Source: Taishania sp. (GTDB taxonomy: Bacteria; Bacteroidota; Bacteroidia; Flavobacteriales_D; Crocinitomicaceae). Taken from it: a DNA stretch of 64,000 nt. A program made the position numbers and the translations under genes. The stretch lies in NCBI GenBank assembly GCA_030150045.1, contig JASLGM010000028.1:62001-126000 (forward strand), written 5' to 3'. Under the pieces are notes generated by a model. That model searched no databases. It saw nothing but the letters and a program-made list of their open reading frames with translations, and was not told the DNA's origin. Positions 35,520 to 44,681 of this stretch are shown one piece after another; within the stretch, counting starts at the first letter, position 1; each line of letters opens with the position of its first letter.

Positions 35520-37386
35520 AGTATTCACCGTTAAAACGAATACGTTCAAGAAGTTGAAGCTCCCTTAAGCAAATACGTAATGCGTCCCTGTTTACGATAG
35601 ACATTTTTATGTCATTGTAAGTTTTGGGACCATCTGCTAATAGTGTGACAATCTCTTCCATAATAGGAGCAAGATCCTCCTTGTTTGCATCAATCAGACA
35701 GATGTCACATTTGCCACAAGGTTCAGATTCTAATCCAAAATAATTGATTAATTGGAGTGAACGGCATTTGTGTACCGTTAAATAGTCTTGGACAGCTTCA
35801 AGTTTTGAAAACGCAATTTCTTTTCTGAAGTGATATACAGATGGCGGAATTTCAAAGTAATCGTAAGGGCGTCTTTCTGATAAAAAAGTAATTGAAGGAA
35901 GATCACTTACATAGGTTATGTCAATGATACCATATTTCTCCATAAACTGAAATTGTGATTTCAGTTCTTGTTTGTTGATTTTCAAGCGTTCTGCCATTTC
36001 CCTTTCATTTATTTCATGGAAATGATCAAAAATTCCAGGATAAGACCTTACCAAAAAGGAGGTAATTGGATAAAATTTCTCATGCTGTAATTGGAAATTG
36101 TATAAAGCAGAATTACTGACTGAAAACTTAATCTTTGTTGGGTTGTAAAAACCTTCGTTCAACGATATTTCACCCATAGAATCAATGATTTTCAAAGAAT
36201 TGTAAATCACAACTAAAGGAATATTAAAGGTTTTACTAAAAAGCTGAAAATCGATATTGTAACTTTCCCCTTTTCCACTGCCAATAGCAATTTTTAAGTA
36301 ATTATATAAAGCTCTAAAAGTGGATTTTATTTCCTCAAGCGAAGGATATTTCATTTCCAACTTTAAATGCAATTGCTCTATGTCATCTTTTTCCCAAAAA
36401 TTGATTGCTTGAGCAGCATTTCCGTCACGTCCTCCACGTCCTGCTTCCTGGAAGTAGGCCTCTAAGGAATTTGGAAACTCATAATGCAACACATAACGAA
36501 CGTCTGGTTTGTCAATTCCCATCCCGAAAGCATTTGTTGCCACCATGATCTTAATTTCGTCATTTAACCACTTTGATAATTGAGAAGCTCGCATTTCTTT
36601 TTCTAAGCCACCATGATAAATTCCAACAGACAGTCCTTGCTGCGCCAAATGTGTTGCTACGCTTTTTACCGATTTTCGCGTTTGGCAATAAACAATTCCT
36701 GTCAACTGAGGAACAGCTTTACAGTACGTTGTTATTTCTTGTAATTTGTTATTCGTTTGATACGATTTGTACGTTAAATTCGGACGTTCAAAACGAGATT
36801 GATGAATTTTAGGATGACGCAATTGTAGTTTTTCAACAATTTCCTCTTTCGTTTTTTCCGTCGCGGTAGCTGTCAAAGCAATAATAGGCACATTTGGATG
36901 ATATTCACGCAAATTTTTTATTTCCATAAAAGAAGGACGAAAATCATGACCCCATTCCGAAATACAATGCGCTTCATCTACCACAATTAAGCCAACATTC
37001 ATTAATTTGAAACGCTCAATAAATAGACTACTTTGAATTCTTTCGGGTGAAGTATAAAGAAAATCAAGACCATTAAACCTAGCATTGTCCAGTGTAATAT
37101 CCAGTTCTCGATAACTCATTCCGCTGGTGAGCGCCTTTGCACGCAGCCCTTTTTTATTAAGGGTTTGCACCTGATCTTGCATCAAAGCAATCAAAGGACT
37201 AATCACAATTGTAATTCCTTCGCGTACCATACCAGGAACCTGAAAACATATCGATTTACCACCGCCAGTAGGTAAAAGAGCAAGCACATCATGTCCGTTT
37301 ATGGCGTCTTCAATGATTTCCTCTTGTCCAAGGCGAAAGTTATCATATCCCCAATATTTCTGTAATGTTTCGTGTGCTATACCCAT
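35509..37386 (-). CDS. recQ: RecQ-type ATP-dependent DNA helicase
   Basis: A 625-residue superfamily 2 helicase. Walker A TGGGKS (40-45), DEAHCISEWGHDF (137-149), TATAT, motif VI QEAGRGGRDG. The zinc-binding part of RQC is seen at the end (HKCRSLQLINYFG, then EPCGKCDIC). No HRDC domain is present, so it is the shorter form. RecQ unwinds duplex and branched DNA in repair. A second, longer RecQ may exist elsewhere in the genome. Confidence 0.9.
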   Translation of the reverse strand: MGIAHETLQKYWGYDNFRLGQEEIIEDAINGHDVLALLPTGGGKSICFQVPGMVREGITIVISPLIALMQDQVQTLNKKGLRAKALTSGMSYRELDITLDNARFNGLDFLYTSPERIQSSLFIERFKLMNVGLIVVDEAHCISEWGHDFRPSFMEIKNLREYHPNVPIIALTATATEKTKEEIVEKLQLRHPKIHQSRFERPNLTYKSYQTNNKLQEITTYCKAVPQLTGIVYCQTRKSVKSVATHLAQQGLSVGIYHGGLEKEMRASQLSKWLNDEIKIMVATNAFGMGIDKPDVRYVLHYEFPNSLEAYFQEAGRGGRDGNAAQAINFWEKDDIEQLHLKLEMKYPSLEEIKSTFRALYNYLKIAIGSGKGESYNIDFQLFSKTFNIPLVVIYNSLKIIDSMGEISLNEGFYNPTKIKFSVSNSALYNFQLQHEKFYPITSFLVRSYPGIFDHFHEINEREMAERLKINKQELKSQFQFMEKYGIIDITYVSDLPSITFLSERRPYDYFEIPPSVYHFRKEIAFSKLEAVQDYLTVHKCRSLQLINYFGLESEPCGKCDICLIDANKEDLAPIMEEIVTLLADGPKTYNDIKMSIVNRDALRICLRELQLLERIRFNGEYFSL

Positions 37387-37438
37387 TTCTTAAGATTGAA
37401 TCAAAATTAATAAAATAACAAATGAGAGCCTTCGTTCA

Positions 37439-37470
37439 CTTGATGGTTTAGGTAATAATAAGTATCTTTG
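37439..37470 (+). promoter_or_regulatory. Promoter of ilvE
   Basis: CTTG (37439-37442), 20 bases, TATCTTTG (37463-37470). The dyad TATCTTTGAAGATA overlaps the -7 element. Confidence 0.6.
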
Positions 37471-37488
37471 AAGATACAAGTTAAGAAA

Positions 37489-38559
37489 ATGAAACAAGAT
37501 TTAACGCAAATTAAGATTAAATATAACACCGCTTCCAATCTGGATAAAATGGATTGGAATCACCTTCCATTTGGACAGTACTTCTCTGATCACATGTTGA
37601 TTATGGATTTCGAAGACGGTGTTTGGAAAGATCCTGAAATTGTTCCTTTTGAAGCCATTCCTATGCATCCAGCATTGTCGGCAATTCATTATGGACAATC
37701 TATTTTTGAAGGGATGAAAGCTTACCGTCAAAAAGATGGAGCTATTTCTATGTTTAGACCTGAGTTGAACGCAGCTAGATTCATGCGTTCTTGTGAACGT
37801 CTTTGTATGCCTACAATGGATGAAACGTATTTCAATGATTTGATCAAAAAATTGTTGGAAGTGGATAATGAATGGGTTCCAAGAACAGAAGGAGCCTCTT
37901 TGTATATCCGTCCGTTTATCTTTGCTACAGATGGTATGTTAGGGATTAAACCTTCTGATAATTACCGCTTTATGATTATTACTGGACCGGTTGGAGTATA
38001 TTATTCGCAACCTGTTCGCGTGAAAATTGAAGAAAAATATACGCGTGCTGCTGAAGGTGGAGTAGGTGCTGCTAAAACGGCAGGTAACTACGCAGCTTCT
38101 TTATATCCTGCGAAAATGGGACAAAACGAAGGGTTCCACCAATTGATATGGACAGACGCTAAAGAACATAAATTCATCGAAGAATCCGGAACAATGAATA
38201 TTTGTTTTGTGATTGATAATGTATTAGTTACACCTTCTGAAGAGACAGATACCATCCTTAAAGGAACCTCAAAAAGAGCGGTTATTGACGTAGCTAAATC
38301 TTGGGGAGTTGCTGTTGAAGAACGTAAAGTTTCTGTTGATGAGATAATGGAAGCCATTAAAAACGGAAAGTTACAAGAAGCATTCGGAGCGGGAACAGCT
38401 GCTACAATTGCTAATATTGCAACAATCGGTTACAAAGGTGAATTGTACGATTTACCAGAAATTAATGGTGATTTGTTGTCTATCCGTGTGAAAAAACAAT
38501 TGGATGGAATCAAAGACGGATCTATCGAAGATACAAACAATTGGGTTGTAAAATTGTAA
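37489..38559 (+). CDS. ilvE: Branched-chain amino acid aminotransferase
   Basis: A PLP enzyme that makes or degrades Leu, Ile and Val. The PLP lysine is Lys196 in AKTAGNYAAS. Other landmarks are HYGQSIFEGMKAYR, RPFIFATDG and EESGTMNICFVI with the cofactor-binding segment GAGTAATIA near the end. The ORF can be extended to a TTG at 37468 inside the -7 element, so the ATG at 37489 is used. 356 residues, normal for the larger BCAT class. Confidence 0.94.
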   Translation: MKQDLTQIKIKYNTASNLDKMDWNHLPFGQYFSDHMLIMDFEDGVWKDPEIVPFEAIPMHPALSAIHYGQSIFEGMKAYRQKDGAISMFRPELNAARFMRSCERLCMPTMDETYFNDLIKKLLEVDNEWVPRTEGASLYIRPFIFATDGMLGIKPSDNYRFMIITGPVGVYYSQPVRVKIEEKYTRAAEGGVGAAKTAGNYAASLYPAKMGQNEGFHQLIWTDAKEHKFIEESGTMNICFVIDNVLVTPSEETDTILKGTSKRAVIDVAKSWGVAVEERKVSVDEIMEAIKNGKLQEAFGAGTAATIANIATIGYKGELYDLPEINGDLLSIRVKKQLDGIKDGSIEDTNNWVVKL

Positions 38560-38577
38560 TCCAATACAATGAATTAA

Positions 38578-38610
38578 ATAAAGGCGGATCTTTTGATTCG
38601 CCTTTTTTTT
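38578..38610 (+). terminator. Terminator after ilvE
   Basis: AAGGCGGATC-TTTT-GATTCGCCTT (one G-T pair) followed by T residues. Confidence 0.85.
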
Positions 38611-38642
38611 GTCCATAAGGTGGAGGGGAAAGTGTTTTTTTT

Positions 38643-38788
38643 TGCAGCCATTTCGGTCTACGGGCTTGAGTAAATTCCTGAAAAGATGTTCATCGCACTG
38701 TTTTCCACGAGCTTCCTTTGGTCGCTGCGGAAAACCTGCGTTCACAACCTTTTCCGTTCATTTAGCTACCGCCACTCCGCCCGGGCTG
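38643..38788 (-). repeat. Family A structured repeat, copy 6
   Basis: 146 bp, minus strand, ending GGCTGCA. Paired segments: CAGCC with GGCTG; GGC with GCC (fourth pair broken); TAAAT with ATTTA; GAAAAGGT with ATCTTTTC (one G-T); GTTTTCC with GGAAAAC. Loop CAGCGACCAAAGGAAGCTC. A B copy lies 45 bases away on the same strand. Both sit between convergent genes in the 38560-39057 gap, which holds no gene. Confidence 0.82.
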
Positions 38789-38833
38789 AAGATCTTTATT
38801 GGTATTCCAATTTTAGGAATATTGAAAATCAAT

Positions 38834-38963
38834 CTCGCGTTAAGGATAGTAGTGGATAGCCCACAGTCCCTCCCCAACGTATTGGGGAGGGACGAGGACT
38901 AGGAACGAATAGCCTGACCCGTTGCCCTAAGTTTACTTAGTTGGCAATGGGGAACGCCCAAAA
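38834..38963 (-). repeat. Family B two-hairpin repeat, copy 4
   Basis: Minus strand, from TTTTGGGCGTT to TCCTTAACGCGAG. Hairpin 1 TTGCC-x-CTAAG with CTTAG-x-GGCAA. Hairpin 2 GTCCCTCCCCAA with TTGGGGAGGGAC. Same subfamily as the copy at 21744. Confidence 0.8.
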
Positions 38964-38975
38964 TCTTTGTTTTCA

Positions 38976-39018
38976 GAAAAAAAAAATCGGATGAAGATTT
39001 ATGCATCCACATCCGATT
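38976..39018 (-). terminator. Terminator of the parA-to-phosphatase operon
   Basis: AATCGGATG with CATCCGATT, followed on the minus strand by a long T run. It lies 39 bases after the stop of the last gene. Confidence 0.88.
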
Positions 39019-39057
39019 ACATTCGGGATTAAATTTCCCTTATTTTGAATAAGTAAT

Positions 39058-40008
39058 TTATTTAAAGGAAACCTTTACACGCACAGGTAAATGATCTGAA
39101 TATCCGTCCAAATACTTACTTCCAGCATAATTACGCTTCGGCACGCGCTCACCTTTGTATTCGTCCATTAGAAAATCGCTTGAAATGATTTCTCCAGAAC
39201 CTTTTACAAACTGAATTGCTCCGGGATCAAATGCGTTTGGTGACACCATAATGTGGTCCAATACATCCCATTCACTGCGGTAATTGTAGCTTCCACCAAA
39301 TTTCCCAGATGTCTTTGTGATCATAGGATTTAGCTTTTCAGCTATCATTTTCGGCGCTTTATCTTGTGGATAATCATTCAAATCTCCCATGAAAACGATT
39401 TGAGATTTTGGAGAAACTTGCATAACCGAGTCAATGAATTGGCGCGCATGTGTTGCTGCGATTATACGATTTACTTCCGAAGCGTCTTGACCTCCACGGC
39501 GAGATGGCCAGTGATTTACCATTGCAAAAAGGGTGTCTTTTTTATGGGTAAATTTCGCCCATAATATGTCTCTTGTATAAGGTGTATAAGGATTTTCAAT
39601 GTTGAATCGAAGGAAACCTTCGTCTTGCAATTTCAATAATTTTGGGTTGTAAATTAGTCCAACGTCAACTCCTCGAAGATCTGGGCTGTCAAAATGTACG
39701 GTTTTGAAATGTTTACGGTTTTTGGATGCGTTTACTAGATCTTCAATTACTTGACGGTTTTCAATTTCTCCAAATCCAACTAAAGTCAAATGTCCCATAG
39801 AATCTAGTACTTGATTAAGGCGGTCTAATTTTGTCAAGTAGCGCTCAGAGGTCCATTCGTTCTTACCGTTTGGCAAAAATTCTTCGTCGTCATGCGGCTG
39901 ATTAATGGTGTCGTAAAGGTTTTCTACATTGTAAAAAGCAACGTTACTTTGTATTGTTTTACAAGAAACGGCTGCAAATGCGAGTGCTAATAAAGGGATG
40001 AATTTCAT
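39058..40008 (-). CDS. Endonuclease/exonuclease/phosphatase-family lipoprotein
   Basis: 316 residues with lipobox FAAVSC. The metal-dependent fold shows FYNVENLYD, VGFGEIENR, VNHWPSRRGG, FMGDLNDYP and YSDHLPVRV, the catalytic motifs of the DNase I-like superfamily. Related Bacteroidota proteins are often annotated as endonucleases; the substrate may be nucleic acid or a phosphoester. The ATG at 40008 overlaps the stop of the WbqC gene (ATGA); an extended start at 40020 is possible. Confidence 0.83.
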   Translation of the reverse strand: MKFIPLLALAFAAVSCKTIQSNVAFYNVENLYDTINQPHDDEEFLPNGKNEWTSERYLTKLDRLNQVLDSMGHLTLVGFGEIENRQVIEDLVNASKNRKHFKTVHFDSPDLRGVDVGLIYNPKLLKLQDEGFLRFNIENPYTPYTRDILWAKFTHKKDTLFAMVNHWPSRRGGQDASEVNRIIAATHARQFIDSVMQVSPKSQIVFMGDLNDYPQDKAPKMIAEKLNPMITKTSGKFGGSYNYRSEWDVLDHIMVSPNAFDPGAIQFVKGSGEIISSDFLMDEYKGERVPKRNYAGSKYLDGYSDHLPVRVKVSFK

Positions 40009-40601
40009 TGTATTATCCATTTTCGAGCCATAGGCCCTTCGTTAAAAATTAAATCTAAAATAGAAAGGTTGTTGACGAATGTTTCTTTGTTTGCAAAAAC
40101 TTGCGTGTAGGGCTTAATTTGTGTTTGCGTTTCGAGTTCAAAAGTATACTTTCTGAAATCATTATCAAGCTGATTTGTGTGAAGATATTGTAAACTTTTC
40201 TTGATTTCAATGGGTAAATCCAGCCAATCAATAATCCGTTGATGTAAATGGAACAAGAAATCGGTCAATGATTCGGTTTTGTATTCCAATAATTCGATGA
40301 TTTCACGTTCATAATGATCGTAAAATGGGGAGGAAGCATAGGCCGTTTTTAAGGAACGTAAGTGCATTTTTCGCCATCCATCTTCGTGTATGGTTACATC
40401 TTTGAGTACCGTTTTATTTCCGTTGGGTCTGTTTACGGGGATACTTAATGTTTGTTTACCATTAGGCCCAAGGATCTCCATGCGTGTACGCAGGGATTGC
40501 TTAATAAAATGTTCGCCCACATCGATAATCGCATGTGGGCTAGAACATAATTTTTGATAATATGAAATGCAACCGAAATAGCTGATCGGAAAAGCGTTCA
40601 T
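40005..40601 (-). CDS. WbqC-family protein
   Basis: 198 residues. It opens MNAFPISYFGCISYYQKLCS and holds FIKQSLRTRMEILGPNGKQTL and VNRPNG, matching the WbqC-like family (PF08889), whose members appear in polysaccharide and other clusters. The exact reaction is not known to me. It lies between lepB, whose stop it adjoins, and the phosphatase-like gene, and is a regular member of this operon in Bacteroidota. Confidence 0.8.
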   Translation of the reverse strand: MNAFPISYFGCISYYQKLCSSPHAIIDVGEHFIKQSLRTRMEILGPNGKQTLSIPVNRPNGNKTVLKDVTIHEDGWRKMHLRSLKTAYASSPFYDHYEREIIELLEYKTESLTDFLFHLHQRIIDWLDLPIEIKKSLQYLHTNQLDNDFRKYTFELETQTQIKPYTQVFANKETFVNNLSILDLIFNEGPMARKWIIQ

Positions 40602-42466
40602 TATTTAATTTGTTTTAAGAATCTTTCGAAACGAATACCGTATTCAGGGCTAGAAGAGAACCAAGTCATAGATGCTTTACCAACGATATGATCTTCTGGA
40701 ACAAATCCCCAAACGCGTGAATCTGCTGAATTGTAACGGTTGTCACCCATCATCCAATAGTAATTCATTTCTACTGTATATGATGTTGTTTTCTTACCGT
40801 CAATGTAAATACCATCTGCTTTTTCTTCTAGTTTGTGACCTTCGTAAGCTGTAATGATTCTTCTATAGTAAGCAATGTTTTCTTTGGTAAAGTCTACCTT
40901 TTTTCCTTTAAATGGAACTTGGATACGTTCAAAATCACTTACCGTATTGGCTACATTCACATCTTTAGGGAAGTACTCTAAATGTGAAAGTTGCTCTAAA
41001 GGTTTGTATTTACCGTTGATATCTGTTGAACCTGATGAAACAATATTGAGGTTAAAGTTTACATTTTTGTAATCCATTTTCAATTGTTGTATCATTTTTA
41101 AGTTACAGTGAATGGCAGCGATTCCTTTCTCTGAACGTTGAATATCACTACTTTCTATCTTATATTTTTGATACAATTGTTCCGCTGTAGCAAATGTTGG
41201 ATCGCTAATCAAGTACATTAAGTTTTGATTTGGAGCAACAAATGCTGGGGCATCGTTTACATATAAAACAGCGTGTTTCAATTCAATGAAATCTTTAGGT
41301 AAGGCAACACATCTCTTGATGTAGTTCTCACGTTTATCAACTGGACGATAGATGATTCCTTTGTGGTGAATTTCTTCACCCAACATTTGATCTAAGGTGA
41401 CTTTGTCTTCCGCAATCATTTTTCGTGCTGCAGATTTCCAAGTTGAAATGTTGTTCAAGTATTCCGCTATGTATCTGTCATTAGAGAATTGTAAGGCGAT
41501 ATTTTCGTCAGTAATTCCTTCTTTAGCAAGAGAGTCTTTGTAGTAAGCAACAATTTTACTACCTCTATTTTGTGAGTTTTGTTGATACAATCTGAATGCT
41601 TCACGGTAAACGATTCCCTCATATTCATGTCCCATTAATCCAAAAGGCATTCTTGGATCGTAAACGGCTGTATCTCCAGCAGGATAATTGAACACCACCA
41701 CGTCGTTTCTGTTTATTTTTGAATATCCTGGTATTCTGAAATAATTTCCTTTTTCTAAAGTAGTGTATGACTGAACGTTTATGAAAGGAACCGTGTTATG
41801 TACTAAAGGATAAGACAGTGGTGTTACAGGTACTTTAGGACCATAAGACAGTTTGTTTACGAAAAGAAAATCGCCAACTAAAAGTGTTCTTTCCATTGAT
41901 CCGGTTGGTATGCGGAATGGTTCAAAAACGTAAGTACGTATAATAAGTGCAGCAATTAATGCAAATAAAATGGAATCCCCCCATTCTTTTACTTTTGTTT
42001 TTGTTCCTGGTTTGTGACGTGTAACAGCATCAATAGAAAGTGCTATTGCGTGACCTATTACAGGTAAGCATAAGAATAATACTAGGTGATCTCCCCATGT
42101 TCTTAAACCTACTTCTCGTGCATTCGCCCAATTTGTTGGAGCTTCAATTTCTTTTTGTGCTTTAGCTATTTTCCAAAAGATTAAATAAGGAAAGAATATA
42201 CCTTGTAATGTATCTGTAAAGCTATAAAAACCAAATCGACGGATGTAAGTAACATTTAAGATGGCCCACATAACCAAGTGAACACCTGGAACAAGCAGGA
42301 GTAATGCCCACCATGCTTTTTTATTGAATATTCCGAAGGCTACAAAATAGTTGTATCCAGGAATCAATGCTTTAGTTGAACTGCTTCCAGCTAAAGGAAA
42401 AGATTTATTCCAAAGTGCTAGATAAGGGTGTAGCAAAATGAAAAGATAGAAATATAAAAATTCCAT
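40601..42466 (-). CDS. lepB: Signal peptidase I, long form
   Basis: Removes signal peptides from exported proteins. The catalytic serine is Ser190 in IPTGSMERTL, after a membrane helix at 166-180, and the lysine is Lys384 in NYIKRCVALP. The late box MGDNRYNSADSRVWGFV is also clear. The 621-residue length is about twice that of the E. coli enzyme: an extra N-terminal membrane region of 150 residues, an insertion between Ser and Lys, and a large insertion between Lys384 and the GDN box. This enlarged layout is usual in Bacteroidota. Fifth gene of the parA operon. Confidence 0.93.
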   Translation of the reverse strand: MEFLYFYLFILLHPYLALWNKSFPLAGSSSTKALIPGYNYFVAFGIFNKKAWWALLLLVPGVHLVMWAILNVTYIRRFGFYSFTDTLQGIFFPYLIFWKIAKAQKEIEAPTNWANAREVGLRTWGDHLVLFLCLPVIGHAIALSIDAVTRHKPGTKTKVKEWGDSILFALIAALIIRTYVFEPFRIPTGSMERTLLVGDFLFVNKLSYGPKVPVTPLSYPLVHNTVPFINVQSYTTLEKGNYFRIPGYSKINRNDVVVFNYPAGDTAVYDPRMPFGLMGHEYEGIVYREAFRLYQQNSQNRGSKIVAYYKDSLAKEGITDENIALQFSNDRYIAEYLNNISTWKSAARKMIAEDKVTLDQMLGEEIHHKGIIYRPVDKRENYIKRCVALPKDFIELKHAVLYVNDAPAFVAPNQNLMYLISDPTFATAEQLYQKYKIESSDIQRSEKGIAAIHCNLKMIQQLKMDYKNVNFNLNIVSSGSTDINGKYKPLEQLSHLEYFPKDVNVANTVSDFERIQVPFKGKKVDFTKENIAYYRRIITAYEGHKLEEKADGIYIDGKKTTSYTVEMNYYWMMGDNRYNSADSRVWGFVPEDHIVGKASMTWFSSSPEYGIRFERFLKQIK

Positions 42467-42471
42467 AAGTA

Positions 42472-43194
42472 TTATAGTTTTAAAACGTCAGACATTGTGA
42501 ATACACCTTTTTTATCGGCTAAAAATTCAGCAGCAATTACGGCGCCAAGAGCAAATCCTTTTCTGTTGTTTGCTTGGTGCTTTAGTTGAATGCTATCGAC
42601 TTCAGATTCGTAAACGACAGTGTGCGTGCCTGGAACATCAGGTAAACGTAATGCTGAAATTGATATTGTTTCTTCGGGTGTTTTTAGTTGTTCATCACAT
42701 CGTAATTCCCAATTGAGGTAGTGTTTATGATTATCAATGATTTGATCAGCGATTGTTATGGCAGTTCCACTTGGTGCATCTAGTTTTTGGGTATGATGAA
42801 TTTCTTCAATAGACACTTGGTATTCCGGGTACGGGGCGATGAGTTGAGCAAGTTTTTTGTTTAGCGCAAAAAATAGATTTACACCTACAGAAAAATTTGA
42901 GGCGTGTAAGAGTGATCCATTTTTCTCTTTTACTAGCTGAGTTATTTCGGATAGTTTATTTTGCCAAGCGGTAGTTCCAACAACAATAGGAATGTTGTTT
43001 TCTATACAGAATTGCATATTTGGAACTGCGGATTCAGGTACAGAAAATTCTATGGCAACATCGCATTCTTGGTCTTTTAGATGGGAGATAGGGAGTTTCG
43101 AGTTTATTTTCGCAACAATTTCATGACCACGTTCGATGGCAATTTCTTCAATTGCTTTTCCCATTTTCCCATATCCTATTAGTGCAATTTTCAT
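42472..43194 (-). CDS. dapB: 4-hydroxy-tetrahydrodipicolinate reductase
   Basis: NAD(P)H-dependent step of lysine and diaminopimelate synthesis. N-terminal nucleotide site ALIGYGKMGKAIEE, then VGTTAW, and the family signature IEEIHHTQKLDAPSGTAI with the catalytic His-His and Lys. 240 residues, normal for the short Bacteroidota form. It overlaps the DUF5683 gene by 4 bases and is 5 bases from lepB. Confidence 0.94.
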   Translation of the reverse strand: MKIALIGYGKMGKAIEEIAIERGHEIVAKINSKLPISHLKDQECDVAIEFSVPESAVPNMQFCIENNIPIVVGTTAWQNKLSEITQLVKEKNGSLLHASNFSVGVNLFFALNKKLAQLIAPYPEYQVSIEEIHHTQKLDAPSGTAITIADQIIDNHKHYLNWELRCDEQLKTPEETISISALRLPDVPGTHTVVYESEVDSIQLKHQANNRKGFALGAVIAAEFLADKKGVFTMSDVLKL

Positions 43195-43763
43195 TTTTTA
43201 AAGCTTAAAGACATACCTACACCTACTCCGAGTCCGCCCATGAATGAAGGACGAACGGACATGGATAGATTTTCGGATACATCAAATTTAACAAAATGTG
43301 CCTCAACAGCTGCATCTACAATATTTAATATGTAAACTACACCAATTCCAATGAACATTAAGTCTCTTTGTGTAAGTTTTTTTCTATGGATTTCAAGCAA
43401 TGCTTGTGCATCATAACCTGGATAAGCTGTACTTTGAATTCCGTTTTCAGTTAGGTTGATATAATCTGCTTTAAGTTGTTTTTGATCTTGATTTAACTTA
43501 TAAGCAAAGTATCCAGTTACACCTAAACCGCCATAAATTAATGGGACTTTCCAGTACGCTTTCTTCTTGCCTTTTGGCATATTAATGTGGTTATAAACTT
43601 GACCAGCTCCAGGAAGGCAAGCTGACAGTATGGTGGCCATTTTTACTTTGTTCACTCCCGTACTGTCAACAGCTATGTCTACCGCCAAACTATCTTTATG
43701 TGATTGACTAAAACTAACGGTCAATAACAAAGGGAATAAGATGGTAAGGCAGTTTTTAATCAT
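43191..43763 (-). CDS. DUF5683 membrane protein
   Basis: 190 residues. Signal peptide followed by ILSACLPGAGQVYNHINMPK, the core of DUF5683, then GLGVTGYFAYKL and a membrane segment near 137-155. C-terminal Gly-rich strands (GGLGVGVGMSLSF) suggest partial barrel character. Its function is not known to me. It sits between parB and dapB with 4-base overlaps on both sides, as in many Bacteroidota. Confidence 0.82.
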   Translation of the reverse strand: MIKNCLTILFPLLLTVSFSQSHKDSLAVDIAVDSTGVNKVKMATILSACLPGAGQVYNHINMPKGKKKAYWKVPLIYGGLGVTGYFAYKLNQDQKQLKADYINLTENGIQSTAYPGYDAQALLEIHRKKLTQRDLMFIGIGVVYILNIVDAAVEAHFVKFDVSENLSMSVRPSFMGGLGVGVGMSLSFKK

Positions 43764-44668
43764 TTGTTTAGAAGCTCAATGATACGATTTAAATCGTTCT
43801 CAGAGTTGAATTTTAAAACAATAGTTCCTGCACCAGAAGGTGTTTTTTTAATGTCCACCTTTGTAGCTAAACGATCACTTAGGTGCTCTTTGAAAATATA
43901 CTGATTTTCGGAAACTTCTACACTTGATTTTGGCTTAACAATGGCATTGTTTTCTTCATCTGTATGTAGTTCAGCACCTTCTTTTACAAGTTGTTCAATT
44001 TCTCTTACTGAAAGGTTGTTTTCAACAACTAAGCTGTAAATGGCAATTTGACGATCTTCTTTCCCAGCAGATACAAGCGCTCTTGCGTGGCCCATTGTAA
44101 TGATTCCATCTCTTACACCTGCTTGAATCGGTGCAGGTAGTTTTAAGAGGCGTAAATAGTTTGTTATACTTGATCTCGATTTAGCCACTTTTTGGCTTAA
44201 TTGATCTTGTGTAAGTTCACATTCTTCCATTAAACGTTGGTAAGACAAGGCAACCTCAATTGCGTTTAAATCTTCACGTTGAATATTTTCAACCAATGCC
44301 ATTTCTAACATGGTTTGGTCGTTGGCTACACGAATGTATGCTGGAACTTCTGTTAATCCTGCAAGTTGGGAGGCTCTAAAGCGACGTTCACCTGAAATTA
44401 TTTGGTATTTACCCGTGTCTACTTTACGTAAAGTAATGGGTTGAATAATACCATGAATAGCAATAGACTGACGTAGTTCTTCAAGCGGTCCTTCTTCAAA
44501 ATGAGTTCTAGGATTAAAAGGATTAGCTTCAATTTGGGAAATAGCAATCATTGCAATTGACCCTGGTTGGTCTTTTGCGGGCGCTAAGTTTTGTTCTGAT
44601 GGTGTTGCCTCCAAAAGAGCACCTAGGCCTTTCCCTAAAGCTGAACGTTTTTTTAAATTAGGATTCAT
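43760..44668 (-). CDS. parB: Chromosome-partition protein ParB
   Basis: 302 residues. N-terminal KRSALGKGLGALL, nuclease-like ParB domain with NPFNPRTHF and GERRFRASQL (CTP-binding), IQREDLNAIEVA, and helix-turn-helix LTQDQLSQKVAKSRSSITNY. C-terminal dimer domain ends the protein. Binds parS sites and loads SMC near the origin. No parS was confirmed in this window. 13 bases after parA. Confidence 0.94.
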   Translation of the reverse strand: MNPNLKKRSALGKGLGALLEATPSEQNLAPAKDQPGSIAMIAISQIEANPFNPRTHFEEGPLEELRQSIAIHGIIQPITLRKVDTGKYQIISGERRFRASQLAGLTEVPAYIRVANDQTMLEMALVENIQREDLNAIEVALSYQRLMEECELTQDQLSQKVAKSRSSITNYLRLLKLPAPIQAGVRDGIITMGHARALVSAGKEDRQIAIYSLVVENNLSVREIEQLVKEGAELHTDEENNAIVKPKSSVEVSENQYIFKEHLSDRLATKVDIKKTPSGAGTIVLKFNSENDLNRIIELLNK

Positions 44669-44681
44669 TTATATTGAAATA

